Of a DNA stretch of 64,000 nt, positions 45,660 to 53,419 are shown one piece after another (position 1 is the first letter of the stretch; every line of letters starts with the position of its first letter). The translations under genes were made by a program, and so were the position numbers. Origin of the DNA: Ulvibacter sp. MAR_2010_11 (GTDB lineage Bacteria > Bacteroidota > Bacteroidia > Flavobacteriales > Flavobacteriaceae). The stretch covers positions 1,235,501-1,299,500 of the forward strand of contig NZ_PHTY01000001.1 in NCBI RefSeq assembly GCF_002813135.1. Reading direction: 5' to 3'. Below the pieces are notes generated by a model. The model was not told where the DNA came from. It made no database searches and worked only from the letters and a program-made list of their open reading frames with translations.

Positions 45660-46262
45660 TTAACTTCTTTGTGTTTTATTGAAAAGATTGTTTTTCACAC
45701 TGTCGTACCATTCCTTCTGAAGGATACTCAATACAATACTATCACGCCTTCCCGTTGCACTTTTGCAATTACTTCGCAAAATACCCTCTTCGACACAGCC
45801 AATACTTTTCATTGCGGCAATACTCCGGGCATTATTGGCATCGGCACGAAATTCGACCCGATCCCAGCCTATTTTTTCGAAGGCAAATTCCAACAACAGG
45901 TATTTGCAGTTTTTGTTTAAGCCGGTTCCCTGAAATTCACTTCCGTACCAGGTATATCCCAACTGGGCTGTATTATGCCCTTCCTGAATATCGTAAAAGC
46001 GAGTGCTTCCGGCATATTTTTGATGACGCTTGTCGAAAACAATAAAGGGATAACTGGTTTTTTCTGTCCTTCCTTTTAGAGCGAATTCCATATAATTTTT
46101 CAGGTTTTCGAGTCCGTTGGCAGGAATAAGGGAGTAGGTCCAAAGTTGAGGTTCGTACAATGAAAAAACCGACAAATGTTCCATATCGTCCATAGTTAAT
46201 GGACGAAGTAAGAGATGCTCATTTTCGAGAATATAGTCTTCGTTGGGATTGAAATTTGACAT
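45660..46262 (-). CDS. GNAT family N-acetyltransferase
   Basis: 200 residues. The RimJ/RimL-type pattern is evident: LLLRPLTMDDMEHLSVFS (about 16-33), YTWYGSEFQGTGLNKNCKYLLLEFAFEK, quoted by its ends YTWYGSEFQGTG and CKYLLLEFAFEK (about 108-136), with RVEFRADANNARSIAAMKSIG (about 139-159) carrying the Asn of the GNAT fold. It likely acetylates a protein N-terminus or a small amine. The P-loop-like acetyl-CoA motif QGTGLNK is a little unlike the standard Q/R-x-x-G-x-G/A. Single gene divergent from ssb. Confidence 0.83.
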   Translation of the reverse strand: MSNFNPNEDYILENEHLLLRPLTMDDMEHLSVFSLYEPQLWTYSLIPANGLENLKNYMEFALKGRTEKTSYPFIVFDKRHQKYAGSTRFYDIQEGHNTAQLGYTWYGSEFQGTGLNKNCKYLLLEFAFEKIGWDRVEFRADANNARSIAAMKSIGCVEEGILRSNCKSATGRRDSIVLSILQKEWYDSVKNNLFNKTQRS

Positions 46263-46707
46263 ATAGTTTAAGGGAATTAGAGAAAATTCATAGTATTTAA
46301 ATCAAAGATAACGAGAAAAAGATAATGGGTAAATCTATTATTTTCGGGGTAACTAATAAAGAAAGACAGCGAAACTTACAAATGTATGTTTTACTAAAAG
46401 GTTGCGGCGGTTTCCCTTTAAAATTTGGTAAGGTCACATTTCTTGAATCCCGACCACGACTTTTTCTTTTTTTCTTTTTTATCGACTGCTTGCTTTTTCT
46501 AATTCAATAATTTAATCCTGTTAAGATGTAGATATTGAATAGTTTTTGATGTTTTCGGCGCTGTAAAGCGAAACAAACGTTTACAAACAACTATAAATGA
46601 TAGTAAGTGGGTAACAACCGAATATTATTTGGAAGCTGTTTCATATTTGCAGTGTTGAATCATCGTGGTTCAACTGTCTTAACTGTTTAACATTAAAAAT
46701 TAGTATT
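46263..46707. other. 445-bp gap between a GNAT gene and ssb
   Basis: I find no gene here. The frame open at 46325-46510 encodes a short chain ending in FFFFIDCLLFLIQ with no support. The right end upstream of ssb is likely a leader: an inverted repeat GTTGAA (46654-46659) / TTCAAC (46669-46674) and two near repeats of AACTGT (46672-46677 and 46681-46686) lie within 60 bases of the start. The left end has the promoter-like box of the GNAT gene at 46303-46310. The rest is unassigned AT-rich sequence. Confidence 0.5.
46303..46310 (-). promoter_or_regulatory. putative -7 promoter box for the GNAT gene
   Basis: TATCTTTG on the minus strand matches TAnnTTTG, 40 bases before the start at 46262. Confidence 0.4.
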
Positions 46708-47043
46708 ATGAACACGCTTAGAAACAAAGTACAGTTGATTGGAAACTTAGGAAATGACCCGGAAATTATCACAATGGACTCGGGAAAGAAATTGGCAAAA
46801 TTTAGTATCGCCACAAACGAATCGTATAAAAATCAGCAAGGGGAACGCGTTACCGACACCCAATGGCACAATGTAGTGGCCTGGGGGAAAACTGCCGAAA
46901 TTATTGAGAACTACGTTACCAAAGGAAAAGAGGTAGCCGTAGAAGGGAAACTCACCCATCGTTCTTACGAAGACAAGGAAGGTCAAAAGCGCTATGCCAC
47001 AGAAGTTGTGTGCAACGAGTTGTTACTTTTGGGAGGCAAGTAA
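46708..47043 (+). CDS. ssb: short single-stranded DNA-binding protein
   Basis: 111 residues, essentially one OB domain: LRNKVQLIGNLGNDPEI, FSIATNESYKNQQGERVTD, WHNVVAWGKTAEIIENYVTKGKEVAVEGKL in sequence (about 50-80), and YATEVVCNELLLLGGK at the end. The usual Gly/Pro-rich linker and acidic tail (DDxPF) that recruits partner proteins are absent. This suggests a secondary SSB paralogue, with a full-length one elsewhere. It is a single gene with a terminator just downstream and a leader region with short repeats. Confidence 0.9.
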   Translation: MNTLRNKVQLIGNLGNDPEIITMDSGKKLAKFSIATNESYKNQQGERVTDTQWHNVVAWGKTAEIIENYVTKGKEVAVEGKLTHRSYEDKEGQKRYATEVVCNELLLLGGK

Positions 47044-47057
47044 ATTGACAACCAAAC

Positions 47058-47090
47058 TAAAAAAGGCGGGAACTTCCCGCCTTTTTTGTT
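47058..47090. terminator. bidirectional terminator after ssb
   Basis: GGCGGGA (47065-47071) pairs with TCCCGCC (47075-47081) with loop ACT, flanked by A-run left and T-run right. It ends ssb and may end the converging injection-system genes. Confidence 0.85.
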
Positions 47091-47140
47091 TAAGAGTATT
47101 ATGTGTTTTTTAGGATCATAATTTAGAATTTATTACTGAT

Positions 47141-47596
47141 TTATACGCCAACCTCTTCACAATAGCTGTACGCAAATTCCAAAGTTTCAATAAGTATCTC
47201 GTTGTTCATTAAATTGAGACCAGACGCCGACCACTTTATCGGCCTGGCATTTACAAACTTCCAAGCTTTTAGAGGCAGACCGTTTTCATTTAACAATGTA
47301 ACTACAACTGTCTTTGTAGAAATATTGCCGGATAAACCTTCACTAAATGTCTCCAGACACCAGTTCGCTATTTCAGAATTCTTCGAAATTAAGCCTCTTT
47401 TTAAAATAAGATTTGAAAATTTTGCAGAAGTAGGAACCCGATGCTTAAAGCTGTTGTTCCCGCCATCTGCTATTTCTTCAGTGTTCATTTCCATTGAAAT
47501 ACCGGATACTTCTGTAAACGATGCATCCGAAAGCCCCGCTAATCCACTAAGACTTAACCGAAAATTAAAGGAAACAGATGGATGTGCTTCTTCCAT
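47141..47596 (-). CDS. phage-tail-tube-like (gp19/Hcp-fold) protein, second copy
   Basis: 151 residues from the ATG at 47596, whose TAATG overlap with the upstream stop fixes the start. The gp19-type signatures are PSVSFNFRLSLSGLAGL, ASFTEVSGISMEMNTEEI (about 27-44) and FSNLILKRGL (about 67-76) with NWCLETFSEG. The C-terminal IKWSASGLNLMNNEILIETLEF matches the end of Afp1/Afp5-type tube proteins, here about residues 122-143 and quoted by its ends IKWSASG and IETLEF. It is likely a tube or tube-adaptor protein of an extracellular contractile injection system, comparable in size to Afp5. It is the last gene of a three-gene set. Confidence 0.82.
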   Translation of the reverse strand: MEEAHPSVSFNFRLSLSGLAGLSDASFTEVSGISMEMNTEEIADGGNNSFKHRVPTSAKFSNLILKRGLISKNSEIANWCLETFSEGLSGNISTKTVVVTLLNENGLPLKAWKFVNARPIKWSASGLNLMNNEILIETLEFAYSYCEEVGV

Positions 47597-48060
47597 TAAC
47601 CTCCGTTTGCAATAGTGAGTCCTTCGTGAGAGAGTTCTAATGTTTCGACTGCAACTTCGTTTGCATCCGATTTCATATCGGTTCCTGTGATCTTGGTAGG
47701 CCAAGCATTAGACAGCGTCCAGGTCATGGTTGGTGTACCCGATTCATCCATTAACTTTATAATTACAGTTCCCCTTTTTATGGTATTCATTTCAATAGCA
47801 TTGTACCATTGCCAGAAATTATTATCGTTAACAAAAATTCCCTTTTTAAGAGTCACATTTCCTGTTTTGGCTATCCCCGGCATTTTAATGGTTGAAAATA
47901 GTTTGCTGTCCCCGTGCCTGTACTCAATGGGTTGTGTTTCTGTTTCCAAGCCGGATACTTCCTGAAACGAAACAATATTGTCCGGTGAACCTAGACTTAC
48001 CGTAAAGTAAAACTTTGGTAGGGGCCAGGAGGGTCCTTGTTGTGAGCCGTCGTCTGCCAT
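47596..48060 (-). CDS. phage-tail-tube-like (gp19/Hcp-fold) protein, first copy
   Basis: 154 residues. The tube-protein motifs are strong: FYFTVSLGSPDNIVSFQEVSGL in pieces (FYFTVSL, FQEVSGLETETQPIEYRHG, about 17-49), TGNVTLKKGIF (about 65-75), NNFWQWYNAI, and NAWPTKITGTDMKSDANEV (about 117-135) ending ETLELSHEGLTI. It is the size of Afp1/Pvc1, the tube protein of the Serratia antifeeding prophage type. It shares its stop with the start of the second tube gene. No signal peptide is present, as expected for a cytoplasm-assembled tube. Confidence 0.87.
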   Translation of the reverse strand: MADDGSQQGPSWPLPKFYFTVSLGSPDNIVSFQEVSGLETETQPIEYRHGDSKLFSTIKMPGIAKTGNVTLKKGIFVNDNNFWQWYNAIEMNTIKRGTVIIKLMDESGTPTMTWTLSNAWPTKITGTDMKSDANEVAVETLELSHEGLTIANGG

Positions 48061-48163
48061 GATTTTAAAATTTAAATTAGCATCTTTTTTAAGTTAAATG
48101 TAAATTATGATTGTATGCTACATTAAGTTCCAACCATTTGTGATAGTGTATACTCATAGTTTG

Positions 48164-48736
48164 TTATTTTAGATTGGTCTTATTCCCCAAACCTGTAATC
48201 GCCGGAATTTCTTTCTTAATTTTTTCTTCTTGAATAGTCATCATTCGCATTTTGTAAACAATTGAAGGTACATACTTTGCACCTATGCCGCTCCAAATAT
48301 GAATTAATTCAGTAAAAGGCATATTGTAAATCTCAAGCGATAGTTTCGTTAGAGGCTGTTGCATTGTAGGATGCTCCTGTTTTGTGAAATAGGGATTTGC
48401 TTGTAAGGAAGTTAATACCGACGAAAGTATTTTAAGGCCATTCAAATAGCTGTTAAAGTTCGTCGAAACCATTAAATAAAGATTTAAGTTGATGGGGGGA
48501 GTTAGTTTTCCTAAGGGATTTCCTCCATCGGTTTTATGGGCACTTGGGGATTTCATAAAGGTTTCATGCTCAATGTTAAGTACCGAAACCACAATTTTGT
48601 TTTCAACGTTTTCGGCAATGCTTCCATCCGGATTGATGAGACTGCCGGCAATGACCAAATCTTCATCCACCCCGGAGTTTAGGCGTAGCTCTTGATTGAG
48701 GAAATTGGTTAAAAAAGCAAGTGCTTTTGAAATCAT
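48164..48736 (-). CDS. DUF4255 (Pvc16/Afp16-type tail terminator) protein
   Basis: 190 residues from the ATG at 48736 (MISKALAFLTNFLNQEL); an in-frame ATG ten codons upstream is possible. The family pattern includes ISKALAFLTNFLNQELRL, PPINLNLYLMVSTNFNSYLNGL in pieces (NLYLMVSTNF, YLNGLKILSSVL, about 90-115) and LEIYNMPFTELIHIWSGIG (about 141-159). DUF4255 proteins are the tail-terminator or cap proteins (Afp16/Pvc16) of extracellular contractile injection systems. In typical clusters a sheath gene follows; here only 103 AT-rich bases lie before the tube gene. No promoter box was identified. Confidence 0.82.
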   Translation of the reverse strand: MISKALAFLTNFLNQELRLNSGVDEDLVIAGSLINPDGSIAENVENKIVVSVLNIEHETFMKSPSAHKTDGGNPLGKLTPPINLNLYLMVSTNFNSYLNGLKILSSVLTSLQANPYFTKQEHPTMQQPLTKLSLEIYNMPFTELIHIWSGIGAKYVPSIVYKMRMMTIQEEKIKKEIPAITGLGNKTNLK

Positions 48737-48978
48737 ACTATTTTTGGTTTGAGTTCTTTTATCCAATATTTTTATAGAGAATGCAAATCACTCTCTAGCA
48801 TCACAGTTGCGTATTGTACTTAAAATATAGGGCGGGGATAAGCAAAAATTTCTTGAACGAAATCGTTCGAAGGATACTTTAACCTCAGTAATATACTGCT
48901 TCTAAAATAATAATTAACAGCAATGTAGAGGATAAAATTGAGTTGGTTTACAACTCAAAGAAATAATAACAGTTTTTG

Positions 48979-51048
48979 TTAGTTTATGGTTGCTCCATTT
49001 TGCACACCCTCTTCTCCCGGATTTACGAATACCAGCTTTCCGTCGGGTGTTTCAGTCATAAGGATCATCCCTTCACTGTCTACACCGCGTAAGGCTCTGG
49101 GAGCTAAATTTACAAGTACGGTTACTTTTTTACCAATGATCTCTTCAGGAGTAAAACTTTCGGCAATCCCCGAAACAATGGTTCGTACATCGATACCCGT
49201 ATCTACTTTCAATACCAGTAATTTTTTTGCCTTGGGCATTTTTTCAGCTTCCAAAATAGTACCCACCCGCATGTCGAGTTTCGTAAAATCGTCAAATTGT
49301 ATGGTTTCTTTCTGTGGGGTTACAGTTGCATTCATGGCTTGGTTTTCCTTTTTACTGGCTTGTAATTTTTCTAATTGTGTCTGAATTTGTTCGTCTTCTA
49401 TTTTGCTGAAAAGTAATTCGCCTTCCCCAATAGTATGTCCTGTAGGAAGGAGTTCGGATTTTGAAGAAACGTCATTCCATGTAGATGCTTCGACAAGCTC
49501 AGCATGACAGAGCATGGATTTTAATTTTTTAGAGGTGAATGGTAAAAACGGCTCACTTAAAACTGCCAATGCCGAAGCAATTTGCAAGGCGACATACAAC
49601 ACTGTTTTGGTGCGCTCTTCGTCTGTTTTTATGGTTTTCCACGGCTCTTCGTCGGCCAGATATTTGTTTCCTAATCGCGCGACATTCATCAATTCCATCT
49701 GCGCTTCGCGGAAACGATAGCGTTCTATAGAACTGGCAATTACAGCAGGATAGGCTTTTAATTCATCGAGTGTTTGTGTGTCTATTTCTGAAAAAACGGA
49801 AGGCGCCGGCACCAACCCGTCGTAATACTTATTGGTAAGCACAACAACACGATTTATAAAATTCCCGAATACCGCCACCAATTCGTTATTGTTGCGCGCC
49901 TGAAAGTCACTCCATGTAAAATCGTTGTCCTTGGTTTCGGGAGCATTGGCTGTTAAAACATAGCGCAAAACGTCCTGCTGATTTGGAAACTCTTCCAAAT
50001 ATTCATGCAACCACACTGCCCAGTTCTTACTGGTAGAAATTTTATTGCCTTCCAGATTCAGGAATTCGTTTGCCGGAACATTATCCGGGACAATATAACT
50101 GCCTTCGGCCTTCAGCATACTTGGGAAAATGATACAGTGAAATACAATGTTGTCCTTTCCTATAAAGTGTAATAATTTGGAGCCTTCGTCCTTCCAATAC
50201 GGTTCCCAGTCCTTTCCTTCCCGTGTAGCCCATTCCTTGGTTGCCGAAATGTATCCAATAGGTGCATCAAACCATACATACAAGACCTTACCGTCGGCTC
50301 CGTCTATTGGCACCGGAATTCCCCAGTCCAAATCACGAGTAACTGCTCTGGGTCGAAGTCCGTCATCAATCCACGACTTACATTGTCCGTACACATTGGT
50401 TTTCCAATCTTTTTTATGATCTTCCAGAATCCACTCTTTCAACCAATCTTCATATTGATCTAAGGGCAAAAACCAGTGTTTTGTTTCTTTTAAGGTAGGT
50501 ACTGCCCCGGTAATTGCGCTTTTCGGATTAATAAGATCGGTGGCATTGTGTGAGGTACCGCAATTTTCACACTGGTCACCGTAACTTTCTTCAAATCCGC
50601 ATTTGGGACAGGTACCAATTATAAAACGATCTGCCAGAAACTGTCCGGCTTCAGCATCGTATAATTGTTCGGTTACTTCTTCACTAAACTTTCCGTCTTC
50701 GTATAATTTTTTAAAGAAATGAGACGCTGTTTCGTGGTGTATTTTTGCTGAGGTGCGGGAATAATTATCGAATGAAATTCCGAAGTCTTCAAACGATTTT
50801 TTAATAATTGCATGGTATTTATCGACCACCTCTTGCGGTGTAATTCCTTCCTTTTTTGCTTTGATGGTAATTGGCACACCGTGTTCGTCACTTCCACAGA
50901 CAAAGGCGACATCTTTACCTTGTATACGCTGGAATCGCGCATAAATATCGGCCGGAACATATACCCCTGCTAAATGACCTATATGTACAGGACCGTTGGT
51001 ATAGGGTAAGGCTGCGGTGATGGTGTATCTTTTAATATCTAGACTCAT
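48979..51048 (-). CDS. metG: methionyl-tRNA synthetase with C-terminal tRNA-binding domain
   Basis: 689 residues. The HIGH motif is [13 protein letters not shown] (about 16-28), the zinc knuckles are CPKCG and CENCG (about 148-165), and the KMSKS position reads NKISTSKNW (about 330-338), the usual Bacteroidota variant. The anticodon domain is helical ([15 protein letters not shown]). An EMAP/Trbp111-like domain (about 580-689; [29 protein letters not shown] in pieces) ends it. Between the two, residues about 514-526 ([13 protein letters not shown]) come from a dispersed repeat inserted in frame. It charges tRNA-Met. Single gene divergent from the LD-carboxypeptidase gene. Confidence 0.95.
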   Translation of the reverse strand: MSLDIKRYTITAALPYTNGPVHIGHLAGVYVPADIYARFQRIQGKDVAFVCGSDEHGVPITIKAKKEGITPQEVVDKYHAIIKKSFEDFGISFDNYSRTSAKIHHETASHFFKKLYEDGKFSEEVTEQLYDAEAGQFLADRFIIGTCPKCGFEESYGDQCENCGTSHNATDLINPKSAITGAVPTLKETKHWFLPLDQYEDWLKEWILEDHKKDWKTNVYGQCKSWIDDGLRPRAVTRDLDWGIPVPIDGADGKVLYVWFDAPIGYISATKEWATREGKDWEPYWKDEGSKLLHFIGKDNIVFHCIIFPSMLKAEGSYIVPDNVPANEFLNLEGNKISTSKNWAVWLHEYLEEFPNQQDVLRYVLTANAPETKDNDFTWSDFQARNNNELVAVFGNFINRVVVLTNKYYDGLVPAPSVFSEIDTQTLDELKAYPAVIASSIERYRFREAQMELMNVARLGNKYLADEEPWKTIKTDEERTKTVLYVALQIASALAVLSEPFLPFTSKKLKSMLCHAELVEASTWNDVSSKSELLPTGHTIGEGELLFSKIEDEQIQTQLEKLQASKKENQAMNATVTPQKETIQFDDFTKLDMRVGTILEAEKMPKAKKLLVLKVDTGIDVRTIVSGIAESFTPEEIIGKKVTVLVNLAPRALRGVDSEGMILMTETPDGKLVFVNPGEEGVQNGATIN
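49471..49508. repeat. dispersed repeat element inserted in frame within metG
   Basis: GTCATTCCATGTAGATGC and CTTCGACAAGCTCAGCATGAC join at 49471-49508, with GTCAT/ATGAC ends. The minus-strand frame reads CHAELVEAS, a peptide known from flavobacterial repeats of this type. The GTCATTCC end is shared with the element at 1591-1660. Confidence 0.8.
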
Positions 51049-51086
51049 TTTTTTCGGAAAAGCCTACCTTTAGGGATAAGCAGGCA

Positions 51087-51094
51087 CAAAATTA
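51087..51094 (-). promoter_or_regulatory. putative -7 promoter box for metG
   Basis: TAATTTTG on the minus strand matches TAnnTTTG, 38 bases before the metG start at 51048. Confidence 0.4.
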
Positions 51095-51143
51095 CATATA
51101 AATGTGCTAATTTGGGTGCTTTACTTTTTTAGATTTCTTATAA

Positions 51144-52076
51144 ATGACTACACCTCCATTCCTTCAAAAAGGCGATACAGTTGGAATTGTATCCACAGCC
51201 CGCAAAATTTCCAAAGAGGAACTACAGCCTTTTTTACAATTGTTAGAATCCTGGGGATTACAGGCCAAGTTGGGCATCTCCATAGAAGCCGAAGCCCATC
51301 AATTTGCCGGAGATGATACCTTACGCGCCAAAGACTTTCAGAATATGATGGACGATGCTTCGGTAAAAGCGATCTGGTGTGCTAGAGGCGGCTACGGGAC
51401 GGTACGGATCATCGATAGGCTAAACTTTTCAGAATTTAAAAAAAATCCCAAATGGATCGTCGGGTATAGTGATGTGACAGTGTTGCATTCGCATGTGCAC
51501 AATTTCAATATTGAATCAGTACACGCCAATATGGCGATGGAAATAGATAGTAAAACGGAGGCTACACGTACTTCGGTTAGAGATGCTCTTTTCGGAAAAG
51601 ACTTTTCCATTGAGTATGCTTCGGAAGGGAAACTAAATAGAAACGGAACGACTTCAGGAATGCTGGTAGGAGGCAATTTATCACTTTTGTATTCGCTTTG
51701 CGGAAGTAGTTCAGCCATAAACACAGCCGGGAAAATTCTTTTTATTGAAGACCTGGATGAATATCTGTACCATATCGATCGAATGATGCAAAATTTGAAG
51801 CGAAACGGATATTTTGAAAACCTCAAAGGGTTAATTGTAGGCGGAATGAGTGATATGCGCGATAATACTAAACCCTTCGGAAAAAGTGCCGAGGAAATTA
51901 TTTCGGAAACTGTTTCGGAATATACATTTCCGCTGTGCTTTCACCTTCCGGCCGGACATATTCAGGATAATCGAGCGTTAATTCTAGGAAGAATGGTCGA
52001 TTTGAAAGTTGAACCCAAGATCGTAAAGCTCAAATTTTCAAATCCCAAATCCCAAATCCCAAATCGTAAATCGTAA
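51144..52076 (+). CDS. LD-carboxypeptidase (peptidase S66)
   Basis: 310 residues. The S66 signatures are GDTVGIVSTARKIS (about 10-23), WCARGGYGTVRIIDRL (about 78-93), the nucleophile S109 in KWIVGYSDVTVLHSH, FIEDLDEYLYHIDRM (Glu of the triad, about 211-225) and HLPAGHIQDNRALILGR (His, about 275-291). It trims the terminal D-Ala from tetrapeptide stems during peptidoglycan recycling. The last ~12 residues (FSNPKSQIPNRKS) are encoded by the heptamer repeat at 52040-52074 and are probably not part of the fold. yraN follows after 21 bases. Confidence 0.92.
   Translation: MTTPPFLQKGDTVGIVSTARKISKEELQPFLQLLESWGLQAKLGISIEAEAHQFAGDDTLRAKDFQNMMDDASVKAIWCARGGYGTVRIIDRLNFSEFKKNPKWIVGYSDVTVLHSHVHNFNIESVHANMAMEIDSKTEATRTSVRDALFGKDFSIEYASEGKLNRNGTTSGMLVGGNLSLLYSLCGSSSAINTAGKILFIEDLDEYLYHIDRMMQNLKRNGYFENLKGLIVGGMSDMRDNTKPFGKSAEEIISETVSEYTFPLCFHLPAGHIQDNRALILGRMVDLKVEPKIVKLKFSNPKSQIPNRKS
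52040..52074. repeat. heptamer tandem repeat (AAATCCC)3(AAATCGT)2
   Basis: Five exact-period 7-base units run from 52040 to 52074 and end at the stop of the LD-carboxypeptidase gene. A change in unit number would shift the frame and the stop. Confidence 0.85.
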
Positions 52077-52097
52077 ATCTACAATCGTATATCAAAA

Positions 52098-52457
52098 ATG
52101 GCTTATCACAATGAACTTGGAAACATAGGAGAGCAACTGGCAGCAGACTACCTGTTACGAAACGGATTTGCTATTTTGGAACGTAATTTTGTGTTCGACA
52201 AGGCCGAAATAGATATTGTCGCACAGAAAGACGACTTCCTGGTTGTTGTTGAGGTTAAAACGCGCAACAGTGATTATTTTGGGGATCCGCAGGACTTTGT
52301 ATCCAAGGGTAAAATTAAGCTTCTGGTGAAAGCCGCTAATGAATATGTAGTAAGAAACGATTTAGACATGGAAGTCCGATTCGATATTATTTCAGTACTA
52401 AAAAATAAAAACATTGAGAAAATTGAACATTTCGAAAATGCTTTTTATCATTTTTAA
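52098..52457 (+). CDS. yraN: YraN family (UPF0102) nuclease-like protein
   Basis: 119 residues. The Holliday-junction-resolvase-like signatures are HNELGNIGEQLAADYLLRNGF in pieces (GNIGEQLAADYL, about 6-17), ERNFVFDKAEIDIVAQKDDFLVVVEVKTR in pieces (AEIDIVAQKDDFLVVVEVKTR, about 38-58) with the E-x-D and V-E-V-K residues of the PD-(D/E)XK fold. Function is not settled. It overlaps the convergent XRE regulator gene by four bases at their stops (52454-52457). Confidence 0.9.
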   Translation: MAYHNELGNIGEQLAADYLLRNGFAILERNFVFDKAEIDIVAQKDDFLVVVEVKTRNSDYFGDPQDFVSKGKIKLLVKAANEYVVRNDLDMEVRFDIISVLKNKNIEKIEHFENAFYHF

Positions 52458-53296
52458 TCCTCCCGGGGATTCGCTGTTTTATCTTTAATAAACTCGCTAA
52501 TCTTATAGAGTAACACGATTTGAACAAAAACGGTAGGAATAAGCAGCATATAGCCTAACCATCCCAGAATAACAGTTAAAAAAAATACAGAACACGCAAT
52601 TTTTAAACCTCCGGCAACCGAGGCTAGTGTGCCGGCAAAAGGAGCCAATTTTAAGGTTGCAAATCCTAAAACGAAACCACCCATTCCGTAAAAAAGCATT
52701 TGAACTACCAACACATATTCTATGTAAAATAAATCGAGGTAGAGCGAAACCATATCGTACGCATAAAAGAGGATGTTTATCGTAATAAGTAAAAAGGCTC
52801 CTATTTTAAGCAGGTAGTTTCTGTATACTTTTCCAAGGAGAAAAAAGCCACGTATAAAATAAATAAAACTCCCCAGGACAATAAACTTTAGGCTAATGTA
52901 ACCGGCTTCACCCCAAATAAGTTCGTTTTCATAAAATCGGGCATAGTCTAAGGCAAATTCAATAAAACCTGTAAGGAAGTAAATAATACCCCCAATACAC
53001 GCTATTTTCAGATTAGAAATAAGAAATCGTTTTTCTTTAGTGCTCGATAAAGTAGGCAGAATTAATCGGTCAAATTCAGAGTTGGTTTTGGATGTTTCCC
53101 CTTCAAGTTCTTCCAAATCGTATCCCAACACCTCAAAAATTGTTCTCACTGTATAGCTTCTGGGAGTAACCTCTCCGGCTTCTATACGCTGAATGGTGCG
53201 CACATTGATATTGCACTGCGCTACCAATTCCTCCTGCGTCAATCCTTTTATCTTACGCAGCTCGGTAATTTTTTTCCCCAATTCAGGTTGTCTCAT
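52454..53296 (-). CDS. XRE-family regulator fused to a membrane domain
   Basis: 280 residues from the ATG at 53296 (MRQPELGKKITEL); an in-frame ATG at 53320 is possible. The helix-turn-helix covers about 6-62: KITELRKIKGLTQEELVAQCN and INVRTIQRIEAGEVTPRSYTV in pieces (LTQEELVAQ, NVRTIQRIEAGE). About six hydrophobic helices fill 95-270 (IACIGGIIYFLTGFIEFAL, LKFIVLGSFIYFIRGFFLLG, LLITINILFYAYDMVSLYL). A membrane-bound DNA-binding protein of this layout may sense an envelope signal. Two 11-bp direct repeats lie upstream (53367-53388). The gene ends four bases inside yraN. Confidence 0.85.
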   Translation of the reverse strand: MRQPELGKKITELRKIKGLTQEELVAQCNINVRTIQRIEAGEVTPRSYTVRTIFEVLGYDLEELEGETSKTNSEFDRLILPTLSSTKEKRFLISNLKIACIGGIIYFLTGFIEFALDYARFYENELIWGEAGYISLKFIVLGSFIYFIRGFFLLGKVYRNYLLKIGAFLLITINILFYAYDMVSLYLDLFYIEYVLVVQMLFYGMGGFVLGFATLKLAPFAGTLASVAGGLKIACSVFFLTVILGWLGYMLLIPTVFVQIVLLYKISEFIKDKTANPRED

Positions 53297-53366
53297 GGAT
53301 ATATTGTAATTGTTAGGCAATACTACAATCAGGATGGGAACAACGCAAGTATTTTACCGGAATTTC

Positions 53367-53388
53367 ACCCGACATTTACCCGACATTT
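53367..53388. promoter_or_regulatory. two tandem 11-bp direct repeats upstream of the XRE gene
   Basis: ACCCGACATTT is repeated at 53367-53377 and 53378-53388, about 71 bases before the XRE start at 53296. It might be a binding site for that regulator, on no other evidence than position. Confidence 0.35.
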
Positions 53389-53419
53389 ATAAATAAGAGT
53401 ATCTAAAAAGATAATTTTA

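Noticed and set aside
46325-46510. Small open frame in the gap before ssb
   Set aside because: The product ends in a run of Phe/Leu, lacks homology I can recognise and has no promoter or coupling; the composition is that of T-rich non-coding DNA.
49400-49520. Frameshift or assembly error in metG
   Set aside because: The insertion keeps the frame and both flanking domains are intact, so an in-frame repeat insertion explains it better.
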